Part shown: positions 50,247-58,721 of the stretch, piece by piece | Position numbering within the stretch: the stretch's first letter is position 1 | Layout of the letters: every line of letters begins with the position of its first letter | Translations under genes and position numbers: made by a program | Assembly: GCF_013377885.1 (NCBI RefSeq) | Contig: NZ_JABKAU010000003.1 | Span: forward strand, 62,001 to 126,000 | Direction of reading: 5' to 3' | Length of the DNA: 64,000 nt | Source: Hymenobacter lapidiphilus | GTDB lineage: Bacteria; Bacteroidota; Bacteroidia; Cytophagales; Hymenobacteraceae | The notes under the pieces: model-generated | The model's input: only the letters and a program-made list of their open reading frames with translations | What the model was told of the DNA's origin: nothing | Database searches by the model: none

Positions 50247-52670
50247 TTAGTAGATGGCCGGGAAGCGCTTAGGGTCGGCTTCCTGCATGATTTCGTACAC
50301 GGCATCGAACACGTCTTCTACGCTCGGCTTGCTGAAATAGTCGCCATCGGAGCCGTAAGGCGGGCGGTGAGCCTGGGCCGATAGGCAGCGCGGCTGCGAG
50401 TCGAGGAAGCGGTAGGCGTGCTGCTCGTCGAGCACCTGCTGCATCATGTAGGCGGTAGCGCCGCCGGGCACGTCCTCGTCGGCAAACAGTACGCGGTTGG
50501 TGCGCTGGATGCTGTCCACAATCAGGTGGTCGGTGTCGAAGGGCAGCAGGGTCTGCACGTCCATCACCTCCACCGAAATACCCACCTCGGCCAGCTGCTG
50601 GGCCGCTTCCATCACGATGCGGCACATCGAGCCGTAGGTGACGATGGTGAGGTCGGCGCCGCGGAGCAGGGTTTCGGGGCGGCCCAGCGGCAGGGTGAAG
50701 TCGCCGGGGTTCTGGGGCATTTTCTCCTTCAGGCGGTAACCGTTGAGGCACTCAATCACGATGGCCGGCTCGTCGCTCCGCAACAGCGTGTTGTAGAATC
50801 CAGCGGCCTGGGTCATGTCGCGCGGCACGCACAGATGAATACCGCGGATAGCGCCCAGAATCATCTGGATGGGCGAGCCCGAATGCCAGATGCCTTCGAG
50901 GCGGTGGCCACGGGTACGCACGATGAGCGGGGCCTTTTGGCCGCCCTTAGTGCGGTACTGCAGGCAGGCCACATCGTCGGAGAGCGTCTGGATGCCGTAG
51001 AGCAGGTAGTCGAGGTACTGGATTTCGGTGATGGGTTTCAGCCCGCGCATGGCGGCCCCGATGCCCTGCCCGATAATGGTGCACTCGCGGATGCCGGTGT
51101 CGGTTACGCGCAGCTCGCCGAACTTTTCCTGCAAGCCTGCAAATGCCTGGTTCACGTCGCCGATACGGCCTACGTCTTCGCCAATGGCGAAAATGCGGGC
51201 ATCGCGCTCGAAGTTAGCCGTGAAGCAGGCCTGCAGCACCTCGCGGCCATCCACGGAGGCCGCGTCGTCGGCATACGCTACTGCTACTTCCTCGATGTTG
51301 CCCACGGCTTCTTCGCTCTGGCTGAACAGGTAGGAGTTGTAGCGGTCGGCGTTGTCGGCCAGGGCTTGCTCCAGCCAGTTCTGTAGCTCGCGGCGGCTGG
51401 CGCTGCGCTGCTCGCGCACCTGGCGCAGGGCGCGGCGCACGGTGCGCACGAGGTCGGCGCGGATGGGCGTAGTGTTGTGTTTGAGGGCTTCCACCATTTC
51501 GTGGAGCTGGTTTTCGGTGCCGGTTTCGGCCACCAGCTTATTCAGCAGCTCTACCACCTCGTCGCGCTCCTGCTTGATGGGGTTAAAGAACTCCTGCCAG
51601 GCAGCGGTGCGGGCTTCTTTTACGAGTTGCTGGGCTTCTTTCTCGATGGCATCCAGCTCCTCGGCCGAGGCGTGGCCGTCGGCCAGCAGCCACTCGCGCA
51701 TTTTCAGCAGGCAGTCGTGCTCCTGCTCCCAGCTCAGGCGGTCGGTGCTTTTGTAGCGCTCATGCGAGCCCGAAGTGCTGTGGCCCTGGGGCTGGGTGAG
51801 TTCGCGCACGTGTACCAGCGCCGGCACGTGCTGGCTGCGGCAGGCCTCAGCAGCCTGCTCGTAGGTTTCAAGCAAAGCCAGGTAGTCCCAGCCGTTTACG
51901 CGGTAAATCTCGAAGCCATCCTGGCCTTCGCCTTCGCGCTGGAAACCCTTCAGGATTTCCGAAATATTCTGCTTGGTGGTCTGGTATTCGGCGGGCACTG
52001 AAATGCCGTAGTGGTCATCCCAGACGCTGATGAGCATCGGAATCTGGAGCACGCCGGCCGCGTTGATGGCCTCGAAGAACATGCCCTCCGAGGTGCTGGC
52101 GTTGCCAATGGTACCGAAGGCCACTTCGTTGCCGTTCACCGAAAAATCGGAGAACTGGTGCAACTCGGGGTTCTGGCGGTAGAGCTTGGAGGCATAGGCC
52201 AGGCCCACGAGCCGCGGCATCTGGCCGCCGGTGGGCGAGATGTCGGCCGAGGAGTTTTTCATCTCCGCCGAGGCGCGGAAATTGCCGTCCTCATCCAGAA
52301 AACGGGTGCCGAAGTGGCCGTTCATGGCGCGGCCGGCGGTGGCGGGTTCGGCTTCCACATCGGGGTGGGCATACAACTGAGCGAAGTACTGCTGCAGCGT
52401 CAGCTCGCCGATAGCCAGCATAAAGGTCTGGTCGCGGTAGTAGCCGGCGCGCCAGTCGCCGGCCCGAAAGGCGCGGGCCATGGCCAGCTGGGGCAGCTCC
52501 TTGCCGTCGCCGAAGATGCCGAATTTGGCCTTGCCCATAAACACCTCCTTGCGGCCGGCCAGCGAGGCGTGGCGGCTTTCCCAGCCCAGGCGGTAATCGT
52601 GCAGAAAATCGGTTTTGGTAAGCGAGGCAACGGACGCGGGCATAGCGGGGGCGGTGTCGGTAGTGGGCAT
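50247..52670 (-). CDS. Branched-chain 2-oxoacid dehydrogenase E1, fused alpha-beta subunits
   Basis: Thiamine-diphosphate-dependent decarboxylase of the E1 component, 807 residues, with the alpha-type half first and the beta-type half (transketolase-pyrimidine and C-terminal domains) second. In the alpha half the cofactor motif reads GTIGNASTSEGMFFEAINAA and ends in SVWDDHYGIS, where the canonical family has GDG near its start and NN near its end. The beta half shows the catalytic glutamate region AIGEDVGRIGDVNQAFAGLQ and LFADEDVPGGATAYMMQQVL. The fusion is common in Bacteroidota. A promoter element lies at 52747-52754, back to back with that of the DUF1573 gene. Confidence 0.95.
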   Translation of the reverse strand: MPTTDTAPAMPASVASLTKTDFLHDYRLGWESRHASLAGRKEVFMGKAKFGIFGDGKELPQLAMARAFRAGDWRAGYYRDQTFMLAIGELTLQQYFAQLYAHPDVEAEPATAGRAMNGHFGTRFLDEDGNFRASAEMKNSSADISPTGGQMPRLVGLAYASKLYRQNPELHQFSDFSVNGNEVAFGTIGNASTSEGMFFEAINAAGVLQIPMLISVWDDHYGISVPAEYQTTKQNISEILKGFQREGEGQDGFEIYRVNGWDYLALLETYEQAAEACRSQHVPALVHVRELTQPQGHSTSGSHERYKSTDRLSWEQEHDCLLKMREWLLADGHASAEELDAIEKEAQQLVKEARTAAWQEFFNPIKQERDEVVELLNKLVAETGTENQLHEMVEALKHNTTPIRADLVRTVRRALRQVREQRSASRRELQNWLEQALADNADRYNSYLFSQSEEAVGNIEEVAVAYADDAASVDGREVLQACFTANFERDARIFAIGEDVGRIGDVNQAFAGLQEKFGELRVTDTGIRECTIIGQGIGAAMRGLKPITEIQYLDYLLYGIQTLSDDVACLQYRTKGGQKAPLIVRTRGHRLEGIWHSGSPIQMILGAIRGIHLCVPRDMTQAAGFYNTLLRSDEPAIVIECLNGYRLKEKMPQNPGDFTLPLGRPETLLRGADLTIVTYGSMCRIVMEAAQQLAEVGISVEVMDVQTLLPFDTDHLIVDSIQRTNRVLFADEDVPGGATAYMMQQVLDEQHAYRFLDSQPRCLSAQAHRPPYGSDGDYFSKPSVEDVFDAVYEIMQEADPKRFPAIY

Positions 52671-52746
52671 AGACGGGGCGGCGGGTGGGATGGAAAACCG
52701 GGGGCTGACAAGGGGATGGGCACCTGCTTCCCGGAAAACAGGCCTA

Positions 52747-52754
52747 CAAAAGTA
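52747..52754 (-). promoter_or_regulatory. -7 element of the E1 gene
   Basis: TACTTTTG on the minus strand matches TAnnTTTG, giving a 5' leader of about 70 bases. Confidence 0.6.
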
Positions 52755-52795
52755 CGGATTTGCGGCCGATGCCGCGGCGGGTGTATTTCGTTGAG

Positions 52796-52803
52796 TATCT
52801 TTG
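52796..52803 (+). promoter_or_regulatory. -7 element of the DUF1573 gene
   Basis: TATCTTTG, perfect TAnnTTTG, about 77 bases before the ATG at 52880 and 41 bases from the divergent E1 element. Confidence 0.65.
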
Positions 52804-52879
52804 ATTGCGTAAGGTCGGCGAACTGATCGGCTAACAACAACGTCAGGTAAGTGCTTTCGACTTCCAAAAATCTTCTCCT

Positions 52880-53653
52880 ATGAAACACCTGCTTTTCCTG
52901 CTCCTCAGCTTTGCTACGCTCACGGCGGCCCACGCCCAGGGCGTGCTCACCTTCCAGGGCGAGCAGCACGATTTCGGCTCCATTCCGGAGGGCGTAATGG
53001 CCTCCCATGAATTCCGGTTCAAGAACACCGGCAACCAGCCCATCATCATCGCCAACGTGCAGGCCAGCTGTGGCTGCACCACGCCCGACTGGACCAAAAC
53101 GCCCATTCTGCCCGGCAAAAGCGGTATGGTGAAAGCCGTGTACAGCAGCGCCGGCCGGCCCGGCGTGTTCAACAAAACCGTAACAGTGGTCAGCAATGCC
53201 ACTACGCCCAGTGCCGTGCTCACCATTAAAGGCAATGTGCTGAACAAGGAGCAGATGCGCTCCAAGCTCACGCCCGCCCAGCTGGCCCAGTCGCCGCGCC
53301 TGACGCTGGACCGCGCCCGCCACGATTTCGGCAAGGCCGAAGCCGGCCAGACGCTCACGGCCCGCTTCAAAGTAACCAACAGTGGCAAGCAGGATCTGGT
53401 GCTGAGCGCCATTACGTCGGGGTGCTACTGCGTGGGCTATAAGAACGTGCCCTCCCCCATCAAGCCCGGCGAAACGGCCGTGGTGGAGTTGGTGTACAAC
53501 CAGCGCCGGGTAGGCCAGCAGCAGGAGGCCGTGGTCATCACCAGCAACGACCTGACCGGCGACGCCAAGCTCACGCTCACGGCCGATCTGGTAAAGGATC
53601 TGAACGCCGGTAGCATGCTCAAGGAAAGCGGTACTTCGGTGCCGTTTAAATAG
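52880..53653 (+). CDS. Exported protein with two DUF1573 domains
   Basis: A 257-residue secreted protein; signal peptide 1-19 (AHAQG). Two DUF1573 Ig-like repeats follow: first about 25-115 (HDFGSIPEGVMASHEFRFKN, ASCGCTTPDWTKTPILPGKS) and second about 148-240 (HDFGKAEAGQTLTARFKVTN, GCYCVGYKNVPSPIKPGETA). Each repeat has a paired-cysteine C-x-C motif. Common in Bacteroidota; function unknown, probably cell-envelope. No T9SS domain. Confidence 0.9.
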   Translation: MKHLLFLLLSFATLTAAHAQGVLTFQGEQHDFGSIPEGVMASHEFRFKNTGNQPIIIANVQASCGCTTPDWTKTPILPGKSGMVKAVYSSAGRPGVFNKTVTVVSNATTPSAVLTIKGNVLNKEQMRSKLTPAQLAQSPRLTLDRARHDFGKAEAGQTLTARFKVTNSGKQDLVLSAITSGCYCVGYKNVPSPIKPGETAVVELVYNQRRVGQQQEAVVITSNDLTGDAKLTLTADLVKDLNAGSMLKESGTSVPFK

Positions 53654-53670
53654 AGGAGTAAGAATTGAGA

Positions 53671-53780
53671 AAAGGAACGTCATTCTGAGCGAAGCCGAAG
53701 AATCTCTACCGCAGTAGTAATCCATCGGTCGCAACGAAGCGGTAGAGATTCTTCGGCTTCGCTCAGAATGACGTTCCTTT
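53671..53780. repeat. Family B palindrome before ald
   Basis: AAAGGAACGTCATTCTGAGC and exact inverse, arms about 45 bases. Its right edge lies only 25 bases from the ald -7 element, so the repeat may supply or displace upstream promoter sequence. Confidence 0.95.
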
Positions 53781-53804
53781 TTACTTTGACATCAATTCTC
53801 ACCG

Positions 53805-53812
53805 TATCTTTG
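53805..53812 (+). promoter_or_regulatory. -7 element of ald
   Basis: TATCTTTG, with TTG at 53786-53788 (spacer 16, short of the usual 19). 52 bases before the ATG. Confidence 0.6.
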
Positions 53813-53863
53813 CGGCCTGTTAACCCACCCATTTCCACCCACCCACTTTTACTGCTGCCAGCC

Positions 53864-55018
53864 ATGCTGATTGGTGTTCCAAAAGAGATTAAAAACAACG
53901 AAAACCGGGTGGGCCTAACCCCCGCCGGTGCGGCCGAATTTGTGAAGTACGGCCACGAGGTGTACATCCAGGCTACGGCCGGCGAAGGCAGTGGCTTCTC
54001 GGATGAGGAGTACGAGCAGGCTGGTGCCAGCATGCTGCCCACCATCGAGGATGTGTACGCCAAGGCCGAGATGATTATCAAGGTGAAGGAGCCGATTGCC
54101 TCGGAATACCCGCTCATCAAGGAAAATCAGCTGCTGTTCACCTACTTCCACTTTGCTTCGGGCGAGGAGCTGACCCACGCCATGATCGAGCGCAAGGCTG
54201 TGTGCCTGGCCTACGAAACGGTGGAGTCGCCGAACCGCGCTTTACCGCTGCTGATTCCGATGAGCGAGGTGGCCGGCCGGATGGCTCCGCAGGAAGGTGC
54301 CAAGTACCTGGAGAAGCCGTTGAAGGGCCGCGGTATTCTGCTCGGTGGCGTACCCGGCGTGAAGCCAGCCGAAGTGCTGGTGCTCGGCGCCGGCATTGTG
54401 GGCACTCAGGCGGCCAAAATTGCCGCCGGCCTCGGCGCTCAGGTAACCGTTATGGATATCAGCCTCAACCGCCTGCGGGAGCTGGATGATTTCATGCCTA
54501 AAAACGTGACCACCCAGTACTCGAACGAGTACAACATCCGCGCCGCCGTGAAAACGGCCGACCTCATCATCGGTGCCGTGCTGATTCCGGGTGCTAAAGC
54601 CCCGCACCTCATCACGCGCGACATGCTGAAAACCATGAAGGCGGGCACTGTGCTCGTGGACGTGGCCGTAGACCAGGGTGGCTGCATCGAAACCTGCAAG
54701 CCTACTACCCACGAAGACCCGACCTTCATCATCGACGACATCGTGCATTACTGCGTGGCCAACATGCCGGGCGCGGTGCCTTACACCTCCACGCTGGCCC
54801 TCACCAACGCCACGCTGCCCTACGCCCTCAAACTGGCCAGCCTGGGCTGGCGCGCGGCCTGCCTCCTGAACGAGGACCTGCGCATGGGCCTGAACGTGGT
54901 GAATGGCAAGGTAGTGTACAAGGGCGTGGCCGACGCCTGGGGACTGGAGTTGACGGACGTTAACAAGGTGCTCAACGAAACCGTGCTCTTCGAGGACAGC
55001 TCCTTCATGTCGGTATAA
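53864..55018 (+). CDS. ald: Alanine dehydrogenase
   Basis: NAD-dependent reversible deamination of alanine to pyruvate. 384 residues. N-terminal catalytic signature LIGVPKEIKNNENRVGLTPA with the substrate-contact arginine, and the catalytic lysine and histidine in IKVKEPIASEYPLI and FTYFHFASGEELT. The NAD-binding glycines are in VLVLGAGIVGTQAAKIAAGL. The longer upstream frame contains repeat-derived residues, so ATG 53864 is chosen. Terminator at 55040-55076. Confidence 0.96.
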   Translation: MLIGVPKEIKNNENRVGLTPAGAAEFVKYGHEVYIQATAGEGSGFSDEEYEQAGASMLPTIEDVYAKAEMIIKVKEPIASEYPLIKENQLLFTYFHFASGEELTHAMIERKAVCLAYETVESPNRALPLLIPMSEVAGRMAPQEGAKYLEKPLKGRGILLGGVPGVKPAEVLVLGAGIVGTQAAKIAAGLGAQVTVMDISLNRLRELDDFMPKNVTTQYSNEYNIRAAVKTADLIIGAVLIPGAKAPHLITRDMLKTMKAGTVLVDVAVDQGGCIETCKPTTHEDPTFIIDDIVHYCVANMPGAVPYTSTLALTNATLPYALKLASLGWRAACLLNEDLRMGLNVVNGKVVYKGVADAWGLELTDVNKVLNETVLFEDSSFMSV

Positions 55019-55039
55019 AGTCTTTGTCTGATTGCGTTG

Positions 55040-55076
55040 AAAAGCCTTTTCCGCTCCGTGCGGGAAAGGCTTTTCT
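55040..55076 (+). terminator. ald terminator
   Basis: Hairpin AAAAGCCTTTTCCGC/GCGGGAAAGGCTTTT, loop TCCGT, T-rich end. Confidence 0.88.
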
Positions 55077-55202
55077 GTAAGACTACGGGTCGATTTCAGA
55101 GGCGCATCCATGCATTTCCTCGCTGAACGACGACGCAGCAACGGTACCGTTCAATGCCAACACGCAAGAATGCATCTCTACAGTCCACTTTTAAATTAAC
55201 GT

Positions 55203-55802
55203 ATGAAGGGTATTATCTATACCGGCGGCGATCTGACTGACCTCGTGACGCTGGCGCGGCTACCGATCTACCTGCAGGCATTTCTGCGGGCGCAGAATGG
55301 CGTGGTGGCCTACTTCGGCGGGCTGCACATCCGGGGCTGCGTGGCCGCACCGGGCTGGCACGCGCTGGCCCAGGTCTGGCAGGGCGAGCGGGCACTGTGG
55401 CGCACCTACAGCGAGCTGCGCAAGTCCGACATTCCGTTTGCGCAGGACTGCGTGGGCAACCAGTTCCTGTTGCGCGGCGACGCCGTGCTGCTGCTAGACA
55501 CCGAAACCGGCGAGCTGGCCGACCTCGATGTGGATTTCAAGCACTTTCTGTTTGGGGCCGAGAAGTTTCCGATGGATGCGCTGGGCCTGGAGCCGCTCCG
55601 AACCTTTCAGCAGGCCGGCGGCATGTTGCAGCCGGGGCAGCTGCTGAGCTTATACCCGCCGCTGTGCCTGGCTACCAACGGGCGCAGCATACCCGCCACG
55701 CAGGCCGTACCAGTGGCCAAGCGTCTCGATTGGTTGGCCGATTTCTACCGCCAGATAAAGGACTTGCCCGATGGGCAGGCCGTGAAGCTGGAGCCGCTGT
55801 AG
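55203..55802 (+). CDS. SUKH/SMI1-like protein
   Basis: A 199-residue single-domain cytoplasmic protein. Pattern: short N-terminal helix region, FLRAQNGVVAYFGGLHIRGC, then DIPFAQDCVGNQFLLRGDAV and LLLDTETGELADLDVDFKHF, the order and spacing of SUKH (SMI1/KNR4) domains, which often act as immunity proteins against polymorphic toxins. No toxin gene is seen within the window. Short intergenic distance on both sides, stands alone. Confidence 0.65.
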   Translation: MKGIIYTGGDLTDLVTLARLPIYLQAFLRAQNGVVAYFGGLHIRGCVAAPGWHALAQVWQGERALWRTYSELRKSDIPFAQDCVGNQFLLRGDAVLLLDTETGELADLDVDFKHFLFGAEKFPMDALGLEPLRTFQQAGGMLQPGQLLSLYPPLCLATNGRSIPATQAVPVAKRLDWLADFYRQIKDLPDGQAVKLEPL

Positions 55803-55853
55803 GAGTTGTATATGTCTACCGCTAGACGAAATCGTCGAAACAAGCTGGACGAT

Positions 55854-55939
55854 GTAGGGGCAGGGCTTGCCCCCGCCCGCCGTTAAACGGTCCGGGTTTG
55901 AATCGTTCAACGGCGGGCGGGGGCAAGCCCCGCCCCTAC
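55854..55939. repeat. Family A palindromic repeat, after the SUKH gene
   Basis: GTAGGGGCAGGGCTTGCCCC and near inverse, loop with GTTAAACGGTCC. 52 bases after the SUKH-like stop and 40 bases before the sulfatase start. Confidence 0.9.
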
Positions 55940-55979
55940 CCGTTCAGTGCCTCCAACTATTTTGACCTATTATCAGCCT

Positions 55980-57932
55980 ATGCCCACCGAGTTTCTGCGT
56001 CTGCTGGTTCGTCGTTTTGCGCTGCTGCTGGGGGTGTACTTGCTGCTGCGGCTGGGCTTTTTCGGGCTGAACTATGCCGTATTCCGGGAGGCCCCGGTGG
56101 GGCAGGTGGCGCTGGCGTTCTGGCACGGTTTCCGGTTCGATTTGTCGGCGCTGCTGCTCCTTAACATCCCGTGGCTGCTGCTGAGCCTGGTGCCCGGCCG
56201 TGGCCACAACTGGCAGCGGCTGGTGCGAGGGGTATACCTGCTGCTCAACGGCTTCGGGTTGCTACTGAACCTGGTGGACTGGGAGTACTTCCGGTTTATC
56301 GGCCGGCGCACAAGCAACGAGTTGAGCACCATCGGGGACGATGTGCAGCGGCAGGCGGGCCAGCTGCTGCTCAGTTACTGGTGGCTGCTGCTGCCCTTCT
56401 GTCTGCTGTTGGCCGCGTTGTGGTACTTCTATCCGATGCCTACCGGAGAGCCGCAAGCTACAAGCCGTAAGCCGCAAGCTGACGACGGTCAATCCAACTC
56501 CAAAAAGCTGACAGCTAACAGCTATAAGCGAATAGCTACCCTGGTAGTGCAGCTTGTAGTATTGGCCGGGCTGGTTGTGCTGGGTATTCGGGGCGGGTTG
56601 CAGCTGAAGCCCCTGCGCACCGGGGCCGCTTTCGTGCAGCAGCCGGCAGTGCTGGGGCATTTGGCGCTCAACAGCACGTTCACTTTCCTTAAGAGTTTAG
56701 GCTACGCCGCGCCCGAGCGCAAGGACTATTTTGCCTCCCCCCAACAGCTGCGGGCAGCGCTGGCGGCCCGGCCTCTGCCGAAGCGCAACGCCGCGCCGCT
56801 GCCGGGCCGCAATGTGGTTATCCTCATTCTGGAAAGCTTGGGTTCTGAATATACAGGCGTTGAAAACCCCGGCCGGCGCGGCTATACGCCGTTCTTCGAC
56901 TCGCTGGCCACCCGCGGCGGCGGGCTGCTGCTGCCCGACCATTACGCCAACGGCCGCCGCTCCATCGAGGCGCTGCCGGCGGTGCTGGCGGGCCTGCCGA
57001 GCCTGATGGAAGGCTCTTTCATCACCTCTGCATTTCAGACCAATAAGCTGCACGGCCTGGGCAGCATCCTGGCCGGCCACGGCTACCAGACCAGCCTGTT
57101 CCATGGGGCCCAGAATGGCACGATGGGCTTCAATACCTTCGGCGGCATGAGCGGCATGCAACAGTACTTTGGGCTCAATGAGTATCCTGGCGCCGCTAGC
57201 AGCCCCGATTTCGACGGGCACTGGGGGATTTTCGATGAGCCGTATCTGCAGTATTTCAGCCGACAGCTGAGCCGGCAGCAGCAGCCGTTTTTCAGTACGC
57301 TGTTCACGCTCAGCGCCCACGAGCCGTTCGGGCTGCCGGCAAAGTACCAGGGCAAGCTGCCCACCGGCCGGCTGGCCATTCAGCCCACCATTGCGTACTC
57401 CGATTTAGCTCTGCGGCGCTTCTTTGCCACCGCCCGTCGCCAGCCCTGGTACGCCAATACGCTGTTCATTCTGCTGGCCGACCATACCTCGCAGTCGGAT
57501 GCGCCCGACTACCAGAATGTGCTGGGCGAGTACAAAACGCCCATGCTGCTTTTCGCCCCCGGCCAGCCGCTGCCGCCCCTACCCCGCCCGCGCATCAGCC
57601 AGCAAGCCGACGTGCCGGCCACCGTGCTCGACCTGCTGGGTCTGCCCGCCGAGGGTCAGTTGCTGCCTTTCGGCTCCTCCGTATTCGACCCCGGCACCAA
57701 CGGCCGCGCCCTGTTTCTGAGCGGCGGCAGCTACTGGCTGGTGCATGCCGACTACGTAACCGAGCTGACGGCCAACAACCAAGTGCGCCTCTACCCCTAC
57801 CGCCGCCACCAACTGCCCGCCACGCCCCTCGTTAACCCCGACCCCACCAAGCTGCGCCAGTACGGCGACGAGTTGAAGGCCTGTGTGCAGTTTTATCTGA
57901 ACGGGCTGGCCGATAATACGCTGTATAAGTAG
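55980..57932 (+). CDS. LTA-synthase-family membrane sulfatase, with in-frame repeat insert
   Basis: A 650-residue inner-membrane phosphotransferase-like protein with about five N-terminal helices and an extracytoplasmic alkaline-phosphatase-superfamily domain (about 280-600). Metal and nucleophile region: VVILILESLGSEYTG, then the likely nucleophile in YANGRRSIEALPAVLAG; FILLADHTSQSDAPDY carries the second metal site. Around residues 157-186 the sequence GEPQATSRKPQADDGQSNSK and following KKLTANSYKR is encoded by a palindromic repeat and lies in a loop between two helices. Likely modifies a surface polymer or lipid. ATG 55980. Confidence 0.88.
   Translation: MPTEFLRLLVRRFALLLGVYLLLRLGFFGLNYAVFREAPVGQVALAFWHGFRFDLSALLLLNIPWLLLSLVPGRGHNWQRLVRGVYLLLNGFGLLLNLVDWEYFRFIGRRTSNELSTIGDDVQRQAGQLLLSYWWLLLPFCLLLAALWYFYPMPTGEPQATSRKPQADDGQSNSKKLTANSYKRIATLVVQLVVLAGLVVLGIRGGLQLKPLRTGAAFVQQPAVLGHLALNSTFTFLKSLGYAAPERKDYFASPQQLRAALAARPLPKRNAAPLPGRNVVILILESLGSEYTGVENPGRRGYTPFFDSLATRGGGLLLPDHYANGRRSIEALPAVLAGLPSLMEGSFITSAFQTNKLHGLGSILAGHGYQTSLFHGAQNGTMGFNTFGGMSGMQQYFGLNEYPGAASSPDFDGHWGIFDEPYLQYFSRQLSRQQQPFFSTLFTLSAHEPFGLPAKYQGKLPTGRLAIQPTIAYSDLALRRFFATARRQPWYANTLFILLADHTSQSDAPDYQNVLGEYKTPMLLFAPGQPLPPLPRPRISQQADVPATVLDLLGLPAEGQLLPFGSSVFDPGTNGRALFLSGGSYWLVHADYVTELTANNQVRLYPYRRHQLPATPLVNPDPTKLRQYGDELKACVQFYLNGLADNTLYK
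56449..56537. repeat. Repeat insertion inside the sulfatase gene
   Basis: AGCCGCAAGCTACAAGCCGT on the left and AGCTGACAGCTAACAGCT on the right. It keeps the reading frame with no stop. Confidence 0.75.
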
Positions 57933-57984
57933 AGGCCAAAAAGTCTGTATTTCTGCGGCATCCGTTTCACTAACTCACTTTCTT

Positions 57985-58605
57985 TTGGAAAAACTATTCA
58001 TCACTGGCATCAGCACCGACGTGGGCAAAACCCTAGTCGCGGCCATACTCACTGAAGCACTTCAGGCTGATTACTGGAAGCCCGTGCAGGCGGGCCTTAC
58101 GCCCACCACCGACGCGGGCACCGTACGCGGGCTCGTTACGAATCCAGTCAGCCGCTTCTGGCCCGAGCGGTTTCGGCTGGCACTGCCGGCCTCGCCCCAC
58201 GCCGCCGCCGCTGCCGAGGGCCTCACGTTGCGGCCCGACGATTTTGAGCTGCCTGCTACGGCCAACCACCTCGTGGTAGAGGGTGCGGGCGGGCTGCTGG
58301 TGCCGCTGGCGGCCGGCTTTTCGGTGGCCGATTTGGTGCAGCAGCTGGGGGTAGCCGTGGTGGTAGTGTCGCGGCACTACTTAGGCAGCATCAACCACAC
58401 GCTGCTCACGCTGGAAGCGCTGCGGATGCGGCAGATTCCGGTGCGCGGCCTCGTATTCAACGGCGCGCCCAACCCGGCGACGGAGGAGGCTATTCTGAGC
58501 TACTACGACGGCCCGGTGCTGCCGCGGATACTGGAGGAGCCGGAGGTATCGGAGGCCGTGGTGGCGCGGTACGCGGCGGAGTACCGGGAGTGGTTTAATC
58601 ACTGA
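57985..58605 (+). CDS. bioD: Dethiobiotin synthetase
   Basis: ATP-dependent formation of the ureido ring of dethiobiotin. 206 residues. The P-loop is GISTDVGKTLVAAIL, the substrate-binding lysine is in YWKPVQAGL, and VEGAGGLLVPLA is the usual C-terminal loop. The start is TTG at 57985, which gives the expected N-terminus directly at the first beta strand. Followed by bioA. Confidence 0.95.
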   Translation: MEKLFITGISTDVGKTLVAAILTEALQADYWKPVQAGLTPTTDAGTVRGLVTNPVSRFWPERFRLALPASPHAAAAAEGLTLRPDDFELPATANHLVVEGAGGLLVPLAAGFSVADLVQQLGVAVVVVSRHYLGSINHTLLTLEALRMRQIPVRGLVFNGAPNPATEEAILSYYDGPVLPRILEEPEVSEAVVARYAAEYREWFNH

Positions 58606-58607
58606 TT

Positions 58608-58660
58608 GACACTGATTTTTCGGCTGATTGCGCGGATTTTTTGGGCTGGAACGACTCGAT
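58608..58660. repeat. CTGATT-type low-complexity repeat
   Basis: ACTGATTGACACTGATTTTT and GGCTGATTGCGCGGATTTTT just after bioD, a divergent tandem of the short words that also appear near 10345-10380. Confidence 0.45.
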
Positions 58661-58721
58661 GGAATCCAGCGAAATTCCTGGCGTTTATCTGTGGGAAATG
58701 ACTCCGGGCTACCTTTGCCAA

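Noticed and set aside
58710..58717. TACCTTTG as a firm promoter for bioA
   Set aside because: The predicted transcription start would fall inside the ATG, and there is no -33 element; kept only as a remark.
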